This document shows positions 1-11,199 of a stretch of 64,000 bases of DNA, in pieces; position 1 is the stretch's first letter; every line of letters starts with the position of its first letter. Position numbers and translations under genes: made by a program. The notes under the pieces were generated by a model, which made no database searches, had not been told where the DNA came from, and saw nothing but the letters and a program-made list of their open reading frames with translations. Source of the stretch: Stenogyne calaminthoides (lineage: Eukaryota; Streptophyta; Magnoliopsida; Lamiales; Lamiaceae); NCBI GenBank assembly GCA_037126765.1, contig JBBCBC010000017.1, positions 22,249,916 to 22,313,915 of the forward strand. Reading direction: 5' to 3'.

Positions 1-840
1 GTGACATACATGATCAATTATTGATTAGAGATAATATGATTAAGTTATTTGAATAGACACTTCATCATGTTCAAGGCTAATCGAGTATTCGTGAATGAAA
101 GGAAGATATCACAATAGCCCATGTATTAGTTACAGGTAGTTGCACTTTTCTCGCAACGTACCTCATATATTGAGAATGTCTGATTTGTTTATTGTCTAGG
201 GTTCAATTAAGACCGTTAGTTTGACTGATCGCTCGATATATTAGGGCCTATGTGTCACACAACAAGTAATTCCCTTTTACGGATTATAGTTGGTTGATTA
301 AATATTAAATTGGATTTAATATTTAATTTATGGAAAATTAATTAATAATATATTAATTTGGAATTAAATATTATCACTATTTAATTAAATTAGATTTAAT
401 TAAATAAGAATCCCAAATAATATGTGGAATATTATTGTAAGAAGATATATTTAGGGAAATCATATCTAGGAGATATGATTTGCAAGATTAGGAAATAATC
501 TTCCTATTAAAGATTGCTTAATCTTTAAGCTGTGCTTCTCCTATATACGTGACATCTTAGGGATTCATTATACACTACAAGAAAACTTAATTTCTCCATA
601 AATTTTAGAATATGAATTTTCCTAGCAACTTCCATTTCAGATTCAATGCTGGCAAATATGTGCAAGTCCACAAGTGGGGATTACGTGGATACCGTAGTAG
701 AGAAAACTGCATATGAATTACTGTAAGATTCCTCGTTATATTTATTCGTACTTGTTTATGCAATTAACTGTTCGTTGTTGGTGAACTATTAATTTTCGTT
801 GCGCATGTATTACATGTTTACGTGCTAGTATATTCCAACA
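1..840 (+). mobile_element. Partial LTR of an unassigned copia-like retrotransposon
   Basis: AT-rich sequence without coding potential that ends exactly at ATATTCCAACA (840), the CCAACA terminus of many plant copia LTRs. At base 841 the reading sense of a gypsy integrase begins abruptly, so 840/841 is a clean insertion junction. A TATA-like CTATATACG lies near 540. The 5' end of the LTR is outside the window, so neither a TG start nor a target duplication can be checked. Orientation is inferred only from the TATA-like motif. It could also be the tail of another repeat class. Confidence 0.45.
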
Positions 841-1478
841 GATTTAACTTGTATGCAACTGCTCCGATTTTTTCGCAATACTTCATAGGGCCCAAAGTAT
901 TTGACTGATAACTTGGTTTGCTTCCTCAATTAATCGGATGCGTTCCGCAAAGGTTGCATCCTCACATAGACCCAAACACCAACCTTAAATTCCCGCTCTG
1001 ACATGTGTTCGTCTGCATATATCTTCATCCTGTTAATAGTTGATTGTAAGTTTTTCTTCAAAACTTGTAACATCCTTTGCCTCTCAGCCAACACCTCCTC
1101 TGCTTCTCCAAAATTTCCCCTTAGATATGGGCCTAATCCCAACTGAGGTGGTTTGTAACCATACAATGCCTCGAAGGGTGTCATTTGTATTGACTGGTGG
1201 TAATTAGTGTTATACCACCACTCTGCTAATGATAACCATTTCACTTGGGCTTAGTATTGGTCATGCAACTCAAATAAGTTTCCAGATAATTATTTATCCT
1301 CTCACTTTGGTCATTGGTTTGAGGGTGATGGGCAGTACTCATATTCAATTGAACTCTAGCCAGCTTAAAAAGACTTTCCTAAAACATACTTTGAAACACC
1401 ACATCTCTATCACTAATGATTATCTCTGGGAACCTATGAAGTTTATATATCTGATTCAGATATATTTCAGCCAGCCCG
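841..1478 (-). pseudogene. Ty3/gypsy integrase, C-terminal part (broken)
   Basis: Read on the minus strand, this encodes the second half of a gypsy integrase. The order is a YLNQIYKLHRFP segment, then ISDRD (the second catalytic Asp), then MSTAHHPQT leading to QSERINNYLE (catalytic Glu), then WYNTNYHQS and MTPFEALYG, and finally a tail with KYFGPYEVL typical of the region before the chromodomain. A TAG replaces an expected Trp shortly after ISDRD. A frameshift lies near 1243, and another stop near 928 separates the last segment. The gene is cut on the right by a copia LTR fragment and on the left by an LTR end at 840. Its gag partner is probably the fragment at 6596-7720. It is a non-functional remnant. 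Confidence 0.85.
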
Positions 1479-1861
1479 GGTCTATTCGAGGTGCAGTTTA
1501 AATACAAATTTAAATAAACAATTATTACTAGCATGAATTAATTATATTAATTCAAATAACAATTACCAACTACATATATGCGTACAAATAATTAACGTAA
1601 AATCCTAACATGCAGAATCTAGGAGTTTACACGAATTCTTACCCTTGAAGAGATAACCGTTGAGACGATGGATCAACCCAAATGCCTTCTCAAGTATATC
1701 CCAAGTCCTTGCTCGTTATCCGGTGGAAGATACTAACGAACAATTTAAACAAAGGAAAAAAAATATATTGCACCACCTTTGTGGATTTCTAATTTTTTCA
1801 AGATTGGAATTGTGTTGGGGATGAAAAATTCATCCCCTATGTACAACATGGGGGCGAAAAT

Positions 1862-2793
1862 CATGGGCGTACCTGAGTGAGGGCTTGGCCGGGCTGTAGC
1901 CCGCCCTATTTTTTGAAAAAAAAAATTACCATTAAAAATAAAATAAAAATTTAATAATCCCCCCATTAGGAATCGAACCTAGGAACTTTCACTTGGATAA
2001 GCAACGGTTCACCATCAGGCTGCCAATGTCTTTGCTAATATTTTTGACTCATAAATATTAACTCTTTGAATTAAATTTGTAATTAAAGGCAAAGCCCTAA
2101 ATTAAAGTAAACCAAATACAAACTTCAAGTCTTCACTTCACCACTGTTTCTGATCGCTGCTGCGTCGCCGATTCGCACTGCACAATTTTCGTCGCCCGAC
2201 GCTTCTCTTGTTGCCGACGCCGCTTCTCTTGTCGCCGGCGAGCGCCCACGGCCGGAACCTCCTCTTGTCTCCTTCACGGCTCCATTGATGTGGTATATTA
2301 AATTATTTATGTTTAATTTTTTTTCTGAAATTTTGTAATGTTTCAAATTATCGTGGTGATAATCTAGGTATTATTATCATTTAATGGAGTGATAACTGAT
2401 AATATAGTCATATATATTTTATAGTGTGGTCTATTCATTGAATTTAAGAGTTTTAATGAGAAAGAAGGGTTCTGCATTCAATGGGTTACTGAATTATTGG
2501 TGGTGGGGATGAAAGAGCACAATTGAAAGGCCATTTAGATTATTGTATATGAATGATTGTCTTATATGCAATTTATTATTATTTATTGTTGGATGATTCC
2601 TCAAATATTGAGATTAGTGCTTTAATATTTATATAATTACAATGGAGAAGCATAAATTGGGAAAGCCGTACATGAGATATTAGTGCAAAAAAATATATAA
2701 ATTGGGAAAGTAGTATATTGGAGTTTGGAGATTAGTGCCAAAAGCATAACATTATATATAATTTCTCTAATTTTGTATTTGATTTTGTAATAG
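1862..2793 (+). other. 5' non-coding region of the hAT element with a GC-rich block
   Basis: This 930-bp stretch between the left end and the transposase start has no convincing gene. It contains a tRNA-like Pol III box pair on the minus strand (see 1969-2026). It also has a GC-rich, GCCGxCG-repeating block (about 2155-2270) that contrasts with the AT-rich surroundings and looks like an untranslated exon. A T/A-rich stretch follows, up to the ATG at 2797, and could be an intron in the 5' leader. I see no other feature. Confidence 0.4.
1969..2026 (-). repeat. tRNA-like / SINE-like A-box and B-box pair
   Basis: On the minus strand a perfect Pol III B-box match, GGTTCGATTCC, lies at 1969-1979, flanked by complementary TAGG/CCTA like a T-arm. 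An A-box-like TTGGCAGCCTGATGGT lies about 32 bases upstream (2011-2026). This spacing and order fit a tRNA-derived promoter. No complete cloverleaf is evident, so this is more likely a tRNA-derived repeat or a fixed part of this hAT family than a tRNA gene. Confidence 0.35.
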
Positions 2794-5221
2794 GTGATGG
2801 ATAATCGAGAAGCGAAGAAAGGGAAAACTATCAAGTCACTCTTCACCAACTTCAAACGGAAGGAACCTGTGACAAGTGAAGATCATCTTGCATCTAACAA
2901 TGATAATGTAGCTCCGCCTCTTGATGTCCAACCTCCTCAATCACAAAGAATTGAGATTGATCTTGATTCACTTGAACGTGATCCGTCTAAACGTATCCCG
3001 ATTGGTGAACATCCTGTTAATCAAAGAGATGAAATAAGATGAGCTAACATAAAAATGGGAGCATTCCAACCCGAGTTGGATGAGTATAAGCCAACATTCA
3101 ACGAAAATCAGAATCGTCGATTTCAAAGTTCGTGGTTTCGTCAATTTCCTTGGTTAGAGTACTCACCCACCAATCATACTGCATATTGTTTCCCATGCTT
3201 TATATTTGATCATTTGGACAATAGTCATTGTGCATCTACTTCCAGTGGCTTTGTTAGTTGGAACAGAGTCAATAATGGGAAGAGATGTTCATTTTTAAAA
3301 CATGTGGGAGATGTCGATTCACAACACAACAGTGCAGTAACTTATATGAACTCTTTAATGAATGTCTCTCAACTTATTGATAAAGCAATTAATCGGGAAA
3401 TGCCGGAAGAGATCAAGAAAAATCGTTTGAGGGTTATGTCTACAATTAAATGTCTTCAAATTCTTACTTTGCAAGCATGTGCGCTCAGAGGGCATGACGA
3501 GTCGGCATCTTCCAAAAATCGAGGTAATCTCATTGAATTGATAAATCTTTTGGGAGAGACAAACAATGAAATTAATGGCGTTGTTTTAGAGAATGCTCCT
3601 TGGAATGCGAAGTATATATCACCATCAGTTCAAAAAGAGATTTTGAGCATCTTTGGCCGTCGAGTGAGAAACAAAATTCGTGAGGAGATTGGTGATTCAA
3701 AGTTTTGCATTTTAGTTGATGAAGCTAAAGATATATCCAACAAAGAGCAAATGACCATTGTGATAAGATTTGTTGATGTTGATGGTATTTTGAAAGAGCG
3801 TTTTCTTGACATTGTACATGTTAAAGATACTACTTATGCAACCCTGAAGAAAGAAATATGTCTTCTCTTAAGTCGTCATAACCTGCAAATATGCAATATG
3901 CGGGGTCAAGGGTACGATGGAGCAAGCAATATGGGTGGTGCATAGAATGGATTACAAGCTCTTTTTTTTTTTTGAGAGATTGTCCTTATGCATATCATGT
4001 GCATTGCTTTGCTCACCGGTTGCAATTAACATTAGTTGCTGCAGGTGGAAGAGTAAGACCAGTATATTATTTCTTTTCAAGCTTGAATAAGATTGTAAAT
4101 ATCGTTGGAGCTTCTCCTAAGCGTCATATAGAACTACGATCTGCTCAAGCTATTGAAATTGCAGAAAAGGTAGCATCAGGAGAACGAGAAACAGGCAGAG
4201 GAGCTAATCAAATGGGTAGTCTGCATTGTCCTGGAGAAACTCGTTGGAGTTCTCACTTTGATTCCACATGTAGTTTGATTGATATGTACGGTGCGGTGAT
4301 TACTGTGCTTCAGAATATGTCAGATGAGATTTCGTCTTACGATAGTTGTCTAATGGTCATGAAGTCTTTTGAATTTGTATTCATCTTACACTTGATGAAT
4401 AAAATTATGGGAATTTCAGATATGCTTTGTCGATCATTGCAACAAAAGTCTCTTGATATATTGAATGCAATGCATCTTGTCTCAAGTACTAATGGTTTTC
4501 TTCTATTGTTGAGGGATGAAGGTTTTGATTGTCTTCTAACACACGTGGAGTCAGTTTGTAGAGAACATCAAATTGCAATACCAAATGTGGATGATCGCTA
4601 TGAAATGGGTACAGGTCGTTCGTGTCAACAAGTGGACGTTATCACATATGGGCACCGTTATCGGTTTGATGTCTTTAACATTGCGATAGATTCTCAGTTT
4701 GATGAAATCAATTGTAATTCAAAGATGAGACCGTGGAACTTCTTAAGCTTAGCACTGCCTTGGATCCCAAAAACAACTTCAGGTTGTTTCATGACGATCA
4801 TCTTTATCATCTTGCTCATAAATTTTATCCAGATGATTTTACTGTTCAAGAAATGCACCATCTGAGATCTCAATTGCGGCATTACAAATCTGATATACCT
4901 TTTCATGAAAGTTTTCAGAATTTGTCAACTATTTCTGAACTTTCCCAGAAGTTAGTTGAGGAAAACAAGGGGCATATGTATGTTATGGTTACGAGATTGA
5001 TTCACCTTGTTTTGACACTTCCTGTTACCACTGTGACGACTGAAAGGACATTTTCAGCTATGAAGCATGTCAAAAGTGTTCTTCGAAACAAAATGGATAG
5101 TGATTACCTATCAGATTCTATGGTTGTGTATATTGAAAGAGAATTGTTTGAAGATGTTGATCCTGATTCTATTATTGATGAATTCTATCAGATAAAAGAT
5201 CGTAGGAAGCAACTTATGTAA
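2794..5221 (+). pseudogene. hAT transposase with TTF-type zinc finger (broken)
   Basis: The reading sense spans about 800 codons, the usual size for plant TTF-type hAT transposases. The order is a basic N-terminus; a TTF-type zinc-finger region (HTAYCFPCFIF and surroundings, about 3115-3320); a DUF4371-like RNase H segment with CILVDEAKDIS and GYDGASNM; HCFAHRLQL (about 4000); GETRWSSH (about 4240); and the C-terminal dimerisation region with TERTFSAMKHVK (about 5040-5075). It is broken in four places: CGA to TGA at 3040-3042, Trp TGG to TAG at 3943-3945, a frameshift in the T run near 3962-3974, and a frameshift near 4730. The two nonsense changes are C-to-T type on one strand or the other, as expected from deamination in methylated DNA. 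Confidence 0.9.
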
Positions 5222-6595
5222 AAAAATTATTTTCAATTTCATATTAATATTATTAGCTTTTATTTTTCTGTTCTATATTTATTTCAGGCTTCCAGCCCGT
5301 CCTAATTTTTTTTCCTAGATCTGCCATTGGCGATTTAGCCCTAAAAGGGCTTTTCCTTATATCTTCCTTAAGATACAATCTTGAATATATCTCATATATT
5401 CTATTTTCCATAAATATCTTCCCACAATATATTCTCTTATTATTTTAAGGTAATTTTCGAAAATCCCATGAACAAAAGTCAAAGTCAAAGATTCTTGAAT
5501 TTATGAGATAATCTTATATTTCAAGAATACTTATCTTCCATAAAATCTTTCCAAGAAAATCTCTTTCTTTCTTTTCTTTATATTTTTCAAAAAATACTAA
5601 GAAAAATTAGAGCAATAATTATTTCTTTTATTTTAATCACATTTTCATTAATGGACTTATATTTGGGTTACTTGAGGGGCCTTTAGGAGAATTAAGATTG
5701 GACCTCCCAATGGGCTCTGAATTATCAATATTGAGCTACAATATTATTCAGCCCATTAATATTAATTTACTCAACTATAAAATTAATATTGCACTATCCA
5801 TCTTAACCCGTATTACGATAATATGGCTCCCAGTTATTATTTTTCGTGTTTAAGATTATTTAGTCCATTAATTAATTAAGCCGCTAAAAAGCTTTATATT
5901 AATTAATATATTTTCCTTGGAGTAAAGACAACTCAACATTATTATCCATACTAGAAATAAATTTCACTTGCAAGATTTGGTATGATAAAACTTTTGAGCC
6001 CACCATGGGGACAAATCAAACAAGACTTTCTTTGCACAGTTTCTCTGTATTAAATCTTATCAATTGTCATGTAATTAATAATATTGCCCAAAATACAAAG
6101 TATAGAATCACTCTCTGATTCTAAACCCAACATAGATCAAAGCAATAAATATTAATCACACACAATCCTATTTAAGTGACAGAGATTAAGAAATCAACAA
6201 CCATTGAGGTCTAATTCTTCATTCCTTAAGTCAGTACGGAAGAATTTATCTTCTCTGTAGGTCCACTTCAGCGCATCACAATGAATTGGTGTAATCTCTT
6301 GGTCAAGACAAGTCAATCTGAGCTTTACACATCAACCTCTACCAATGGAGTGTTCAATTCCATCTAGGTTGTGAAGATGTACTTATTTTCAAGGAATTGT
6401 TAATGTGATCTTCTGTGATTGGGTATTACCACATTAACTACAATGCAATATGTACCAATATTGAACGGTTTGCAATAAATAAATAGCATTCATTCATATT
6501 TAAAGCAACAGTAATAAAAGATTTATTCTCAGTAAATAAGAGTAAATTAGTCTGTTATACAAAGTAAAAATATACTTTCACTTATAACCCCAACA

Positions 6596-7720
6596 CTCAC
6601 CCTGCACTTTTTCCGCAATATCTTCTTCCGTGCTTTGATCTTCTATCTCTTCACCTTCCCCTTCCACAACTATTAGATTGAATTGTTTGTTTTTACAAAC
6701 ATGCCCATATGAATACTTCTCATCACAGTGAAAGCATAATCCTAATGCTCTTCTCTTTTGATACTGAGCATCAGTGATCTTCTTATAGGAAGAAGAATTG
6801 GATTCACCCTGTTCTTTCTTCTCCTCTTTCTTAGCTGAATTATAATTTCCCACTGTTTTTCCCTAACTTGAGTAAGTTGGCTTGTTTCCACCAAATTTGT
6901 TCTTCTTACCCCATATATCTAAGGTGGATTCCAACATCTTTGTTGTATTGATAGCTTGTGTCAATTCAGTGGGTTTAAACAATTGTTTAGGCACTCTTAA
7001 TTCTTCTTTCAACCCTCTGAGGAAACAAGAAGTTAGGAATTCCTCACTTAAGCCCGAATTGTTAACTTTAACAAGAGATTTCAACTCATCAAACTTCCCT
7101 TGATAAGAATCCACATCATGGGATTGCTGTAATTTTGTAAATTCAATTACAACATCCTCCTTTCCTGGCCTAACAAATCTTTGCATAATCATTTCACAAA
7201 AGATATCCCAATCAATACCCTCTTTCCCCTCTACATATTCCATATACCATATGTCCGCAGCCTCCATCATATAATAACCCAAGTGATGAACCTTAGCAAT
7301 TCCATTCATAGGCATGATTTGAAAGAACCTATTTGCTTTTCTAATCTAGCTAAGGGGGCTCTCACCATTAAATTCAGGAAACTTAAGTCTAACAGTGTGG
7401 TTGTTAGCTTGAAAGTTTACCTTACCATTGTGGTTCTGATTTCGCGCATGAGGTGGAGTGTAGAAATTGCCACTACCTTTGTTTGAATTATCCTCCTCTC
7501 TGTGTGATCCCGATGACCCGTGTCCTTGATCAACAGCCCTTTTCATGAGATATTCAATGTTCTCACTAATATTCTTCACATTCTGGCCGACCCCAATCAA
7601 TAACTCTTCGAGTTTTTCAATTTTCTTCCCCATTCCCAAGATATGCAAATCGTTCTCGGTGAAAATCTCTTCATGTTTCTTAATAGACAACAAATTCTTC
7701 AAACGAGTCCCGTCCTCCAT
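6596..7720 (-). pseudogene. Ty3/gypsy gag (capsid and zinc knuckle), truncated
   Basis: A single minus-strand frame of about 375 codons. Visible parts are a helical N-terminus; the capsid core with KFPEFNGESPL, then IRKANRFFQI; a retrotransposon-gag segment with MMEAADIWYMEYVEGK and the FVRPGKED / SYQGKFDELKSLV region; and a nucleocapsid motif RRALGLCFHCDEKYSYGHVC. In-frame stops occur at 7343-7345 (expected Trp) and 6860-6862. The gene ends where the copia LTR begins, and protease and RT are absent. The primer site and 5' LTR follow directly on the right. It forms one decayed element with the integrase at 841-1478. Confidence 0.85.
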
Positions 7721-7745
7721 GAGTTATGAATCGGGCAACATAATA

Positions 7746-7758
7746 GCTCTAGATACCA
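7746..7758 (-). other. Primer binding site of the gypsy element
   Basis: The minus strand reads TGGTATCTAGAGC, matching the initiator Met-tRNA type primer site (TGGTATCAGAGC) with one inserted base. It lies two bases from the inferred LTR end (TGTAATG on the plus strand at 7761) and just upstream of gag. Confidence 0.6.
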
Positions 7759-7760
7759 CT

Positions 7761-8440
7761 TGTAATGTCCTAGTAGCAATATAACATATAAAATGTATAA
7801 TCTTAACAAAATGACAAGTTCAGGGGGTAAGCTTCTTAATAAAACGAAAAATAACAATAAAAACACATAATCCACTCCATAGTAGCCATCAGAATGCTCT
7901 ATTTTGTTGGGATGAAGATAACATCGTAGGACCTGTATTATATGAGTGTGAGTATATGTTTGGAAATATATTTTAGAGGAAACTGTATAAATGACTCACG
8001 TGAGGTTTGTCATTTCAGGAATCACTCTCAAGACACTCAACAAACGATTCAAAAAGCTTCATATTTGTTTCAATGGCAGAAAATTACTAACGTTGAATAC
8101 GGGTTAAGCTAAATTGAGAAGAAAGAGAATTCAGGAATACCACATAATTTACACACTTCTATTCCCTGCCATTCTCCACTGTAAATACTGTTACCATGGC
8201 GACGTCCGCCAGGGTGTCAGATTCGTACCACATTGTGTTTCTGATCGTTGGATTGGTATGTCGAGGTCGTGCGGTTCAAATATTCGCCGCTGTTATAAGG
8301 AAGATGGGCCGAAGGCTGAAGGAGTTGGGCCATTCAGAAGGCCAACTTGGGTTGAATGTTAATTTTATTTTCAGAACTAAAAATTGAGGCCCACCACGGA
8401 GTGAATTAATGAAAACGTAAAAGTAAAAACGCGACGAACT
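7761..8440 (-). mobile_element. 5' LTR of the gypsy element (right limit uncertain)
   Basis: It starts with TGTAATG two bases beyond the primer site, so the LTR boundary on this side is fairly sure. No second copy is present in the window, and the outer end is a guess from loss of mixed composition into AT-rich sequence around 8440. Small open frames inside (about 8114-8387) show no recognisable protein and are treated as chance. Confidence 0.45.
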
Positions 8441-8591
8441 TCACAGATTAAAAGAATTTTTTATGTAAAATAATCAATAATATTTTAACATTTTTTTGTT
8501 ATTTAGTACTTTTTATGGTTAAATAATTTGTCACAAAATATTAAAAATGAAAATAGGTTAAATATACAATTATGATTTTATAAGTTATTAT
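8441..8591. other. AT-rich spacer
   Basis: Simple AT-rich sequence up to the solo LTR. No gene or repeat unit is recognised. The last five bases (8587-8591, ATTAT) are the left copy of the target duplication of the following solo LTR. Confidence 0.5.
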
Positions 8592-10569
8592 TGTTGGTCC
8601 CGGTGCAAACGAGTCTTACACGTGTATGGGGGGGGGAATACACGTGTTCAGTGATTTTAAAACTTTTTATTCACTGAGGTCAGATTTGGTCAAAGTTGTC
8701 TCCGATGATTTTGGTCTCGAGAAGACAAATCGCTCTGAGTCAAAGTCTACCTAAGACAGTGATCCTGAGCTGCTTTCAGATACCTCAGATAATCCCAACT
8801 GATCCTGAGTTATCAGAGATATTGAGCTTGCTTGAATAGCTACTCAGATGTGCGGAATGGTTGGCCCTAGTTTATACTCGTTTTTATACTTTGCTGAAAA
8901 CCTTCATTTTAATGGAATAATGATTAAGGCTGTGATTCAGTTAGATGCAACTTCAGTGGATTGATTTCAACTGAGTATCAGTGAAAATATGCTTTCAGTT
9001 AAAGTTATGCAATGCTTAATCAAAGCAATACGTAAAGCAAATAACACAAAGAAGTTATAGTGGTTCGTAGACTCAAGCTCCCACGCCCACTCTCTCTCGA
9101 CTCTTCGAGAGAAATTCCTTAATCACCTCCTAAGGTTTTTCGACTACCTCGTGGTTTATTAACCTTTCTATTTTGAGCTTTTCGACTACCCCCGTAGTTT
9201 ACTTACTCAAAAACACACACAAGCTTTTATGACTATCCAAGATAGTTTACTCACTTCTTTCTCTAGAGTTTTCTCGACTACCTCAATGTAGTTTACTAAC
9301 TCTTTTAACTCCAACTCAATTAACAATCACACTCAAACTACCTTACAAAGGGTTTGAGGTTTCTTGGTTGGTTTCCAACTAGGATGAGATATCCTTTACA
9401 ATTAAGAACAATGCAAAGGCTAGGATATCTCTACTAAGCTTTGGATATATCTTATCAAAACTAGGCTTAGTGAATGAGCTCTCTTCGATATAAAGCACTT
9501 GGAAAATTCTTGGGTTTTCGAGTGCTTCAACTTGCAATAATAAGTATGAGCTCTTGAGTTGCTTACAAATTTCCCTTAACCTTCAATGTAGATGGTCACA
9601 AGTATTTATAGGCATACACCAATGTCACTCTTGAAAAACTATCCGTTGGAAGAGATAGCTCCATGAGTTTCCTCTTATGGTGTGTGATGAACGACTATAT
9701 TTAGGGTTTGAAACTCCCTAAAGATGTTTTTAGGCAATCTGATTTTCATGCGACCAATCACCACATTTTGCGATCTGGAACATAAGATTACCGACATGCT
9801 TCAAATGACTGTCGCTTTCAAATGTCGATAAAAATCTGGTCTTTGTCTTCTTCGATTGGGTTGTTGTCTTGATTAAGTAGACAAACACAACAGCTCTTTT
9901 TGGTCAATATCTCTGAGTGATATAACCTTAACAACACTTTGTTTTAGTTCCTTTTGTCTGCATGAGAATGTCTTGGGCAATATCTATTTTTCTAAGTAAT
10001 CGCGTTTTTCTCGATATTGTATCCGCTTGGATAGATATTTTCATACCTCGGAACATTTGAGTTTATCTTGAGCATTCAATTACATTCGCGAGTCTTGATT
10101 AATTCGTGCCTTCAATATCCTTTGTCTTGATATCTTGATCTTTCTTACATCTTACGTGTCTTGAGTCTTGATGTCTTACGAGTCTTGATGTCTTCTCGAA
10201 TCTTGATGTCTTTCGAATCTTCACAGATATCTCGACCGGTATATCGAAGTCTTTTTATCGAGTCTTGATTTTCGCCCACACCGAAGTCTTGATTTCTCGA
10301 TTTCACACCGAGTCTTGATTTCTCGGCCCATATTGAAACTTCGGTTTTCGCCCATCTTTGAAACTTCGTAAACTTTAAACTCATCGAGTCTTCGTAATCT
10401 TGAGTAATCTAACCTCGATCTATATCTCACGACTATACATTGTGCAGATAATATACTGAACACTCTAAAACTGAATCCTGACTCAACTATCAAGATTATC
10501 CTGAACATGTCATACTCAGGGGTTTTGGGATCTAATCAAAATCTTCTTTATTAAATTCATCTCCCAACA
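8592..10569 (-). mobile_element. Solo LTR (same family as 58211-60013) with perfect 5-bp duplication
   Basis: It begins TGTTGGTCCCGG and ends CATCTCCCAACA, with inverted TGTTGG/CCAACA tips. The flanks are ATTAT at 8587-8591 and ATTAT at 10570-10574. The same LTR occurs at 58211-60013, there next to a polypurine tract and coding interior, which fixes its orientation as minus. A TATA box (TATAAATA, minus strand, 9603-9610) is at the same place as in the other copy. No interior remains, so it is a solo LTR produced by LTR-LTR recombination. Compared with 58211-60013, many CAG/CTG sites are replaced by CG-like sequence (see findings). Confidence 0.9.
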
Positions 10570-10625
10570 ATTATACTTGATGACTCTATAAAAAATAAAT
10601 GAATCAAGAAATTTAGATTTCAAAT

Positions 10626-10660
10626 ATATATATATACACACACGCTCTCTCTATATTACA
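10626..10660. repeat. Compound microsatellite (AT)n(AC)n(CT)n
   Basis: Consecutive runs of TA, CA and CT dinucleotides just right of the solo LTR. It is a simple sequence repeat only. Confidence 0.8.
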
Positions 10661-11199
10661 AATTTTGAAAAAAAAATATTTGTAAACAACATTTCTTGTA
10701 TACTTGCAAGGCCTCTCATCTTAACCGAGACACACAATTTTCATATTTATTTTGCTTTTATCTCAGAGACTGTAACATATAATTGTATGTGTGTGAAAAT
10801 CGACTTGGGAAGATACAAACCTCTAGTTAAAAGAGATTGATACAAACTTTTATTTATTGTCATGTCAAAACATAATACGATTGAAAATTATTTCCTCTTA
10901 TATTTTACGGGCATTGTTTGGTATGAATTACTTAATATAATTTTTGGGATGAACATCTTATTCCCATTATTCTTTCCTAAAATTATTTGTGCTTTAAAAA
11001 TTACAACTTCCAGCTTTGTGACAATCAATCTCGTGCTATTGCACAAACCTGACTTTACGTCAATATTTTTAGAAGCATTACAGACACTCCTTCCTTCAAA
11101 ATGGAACGGTGATTTGGTAGTCCTGAGCAATAAATAGAGAAAATCAATTGAAAGCAACTCTCCATTAGCTCCAGACTGAAACTTCATTCTGTAAAACAT
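10640..11199 (-). pseudogene. Helitron helicase (PIF1-like) C-terminal remnant
   Basis: In two minus-strand frames, bases 11199-10888 encode SGLCNSTRLIVTKL followed by GKNNGNKMFIPKI. Translation continues past a stop near 10887 with MTINKSLYQSLL, GLYLPKSIFTH and QLYVTVSE. These are the ordered hallmarks of the last part of plant Helitron RepHel/PIF1 helicases (GLCNGTRL, NVGDKVFIPRI, MTINKSQGQSL, YLP-VF-HGQLYVA-SR). A second frame just upstream reads GLPNHRSILKEGVSVMLL, so there is a frameshift near 11065. The Rep domain, Walker motifs and helitron ends are not visible. It is a degraded fragment in which the mariner element landed or next to which it lies. Confidence 0.75.

Larger units (their letters stand above)
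1862..5329 (+). mobile_element. hAT-superfamily DNA transposon (defective autonomous copy)
   Basis: The element interrupts the copia LTR. The left end begins CATGGGCGTACCTGAG. The right end read inward on the minus strand begins CAATGGCAGATCTAGG, an imperfect terminal inverted repeat of the plant hAT type. The flanking 8-mers are GCGAAAAT (1854-1861) and GCGATTTA (5330-5337), an imperfect 8-bp target duplication. The host LTR has TCGAAAAT at this point. Near both ends are similar AGCCCGCCCTA / AGCCCGTCCTA motifs followed by T runs. The transposase reading frames (2794-5221) confirm the superfamily. The length of 3.47 kb fits an originally autonomous element. Confidence 0.8.
1479..6595 (-). 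mobile_element. Copia LTR fragment, same family as the 15.7-25.6 kb array, split by a hAT element
   Basis: Bases 1479-1861 align with the beginning, and 5330-6595 with the remainder, of the 1.84-kb LTR repeated at 15739, 19766 and 23793. Shared landmarks are the CACCACCTTTGTGGATTT block (near 1771) and the long tail from ATCTTGAATATATCTC (near 5381) to the terminal ATAACCCCAACA (6595). About 25 bases of the left LTR tip are missing, so this is a truncated solo LTR. It lies between the gypsy integrase and gag and probably marks a deletion of the gypsy pol core. It is visibly more diverged than the array LTRs and therefore older. Confidence 0.8.

Noticed and set aside
1969..2026. Possible genuine tRNA gene
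   Set aside because: Only the A and B boxes are convincing. No complete acceptor and anticodon stem set could be drawn.
8114..8387. Two overlapping plus-strand ORFs of 63-82 codons in the gypsy LTR region
   Set aside because: No recognisable domain, no conserved partner in the window, and located in probable LTR sequence.
8629..8639. Poly-G run (also near 58248)
   Set aside because: It is an unremarkable homopolymer at the same place in both LTR copies, not a telomeric or regulatory repeat.
10909..10960. GGCATTGTTTGGTATG, resembling a MITE end (GGGCATTGTTTGG type)
   Set aside because: The stretch is better explained as Helitron helicase coding sequence on the minus strand, and no matching inverted end was found.
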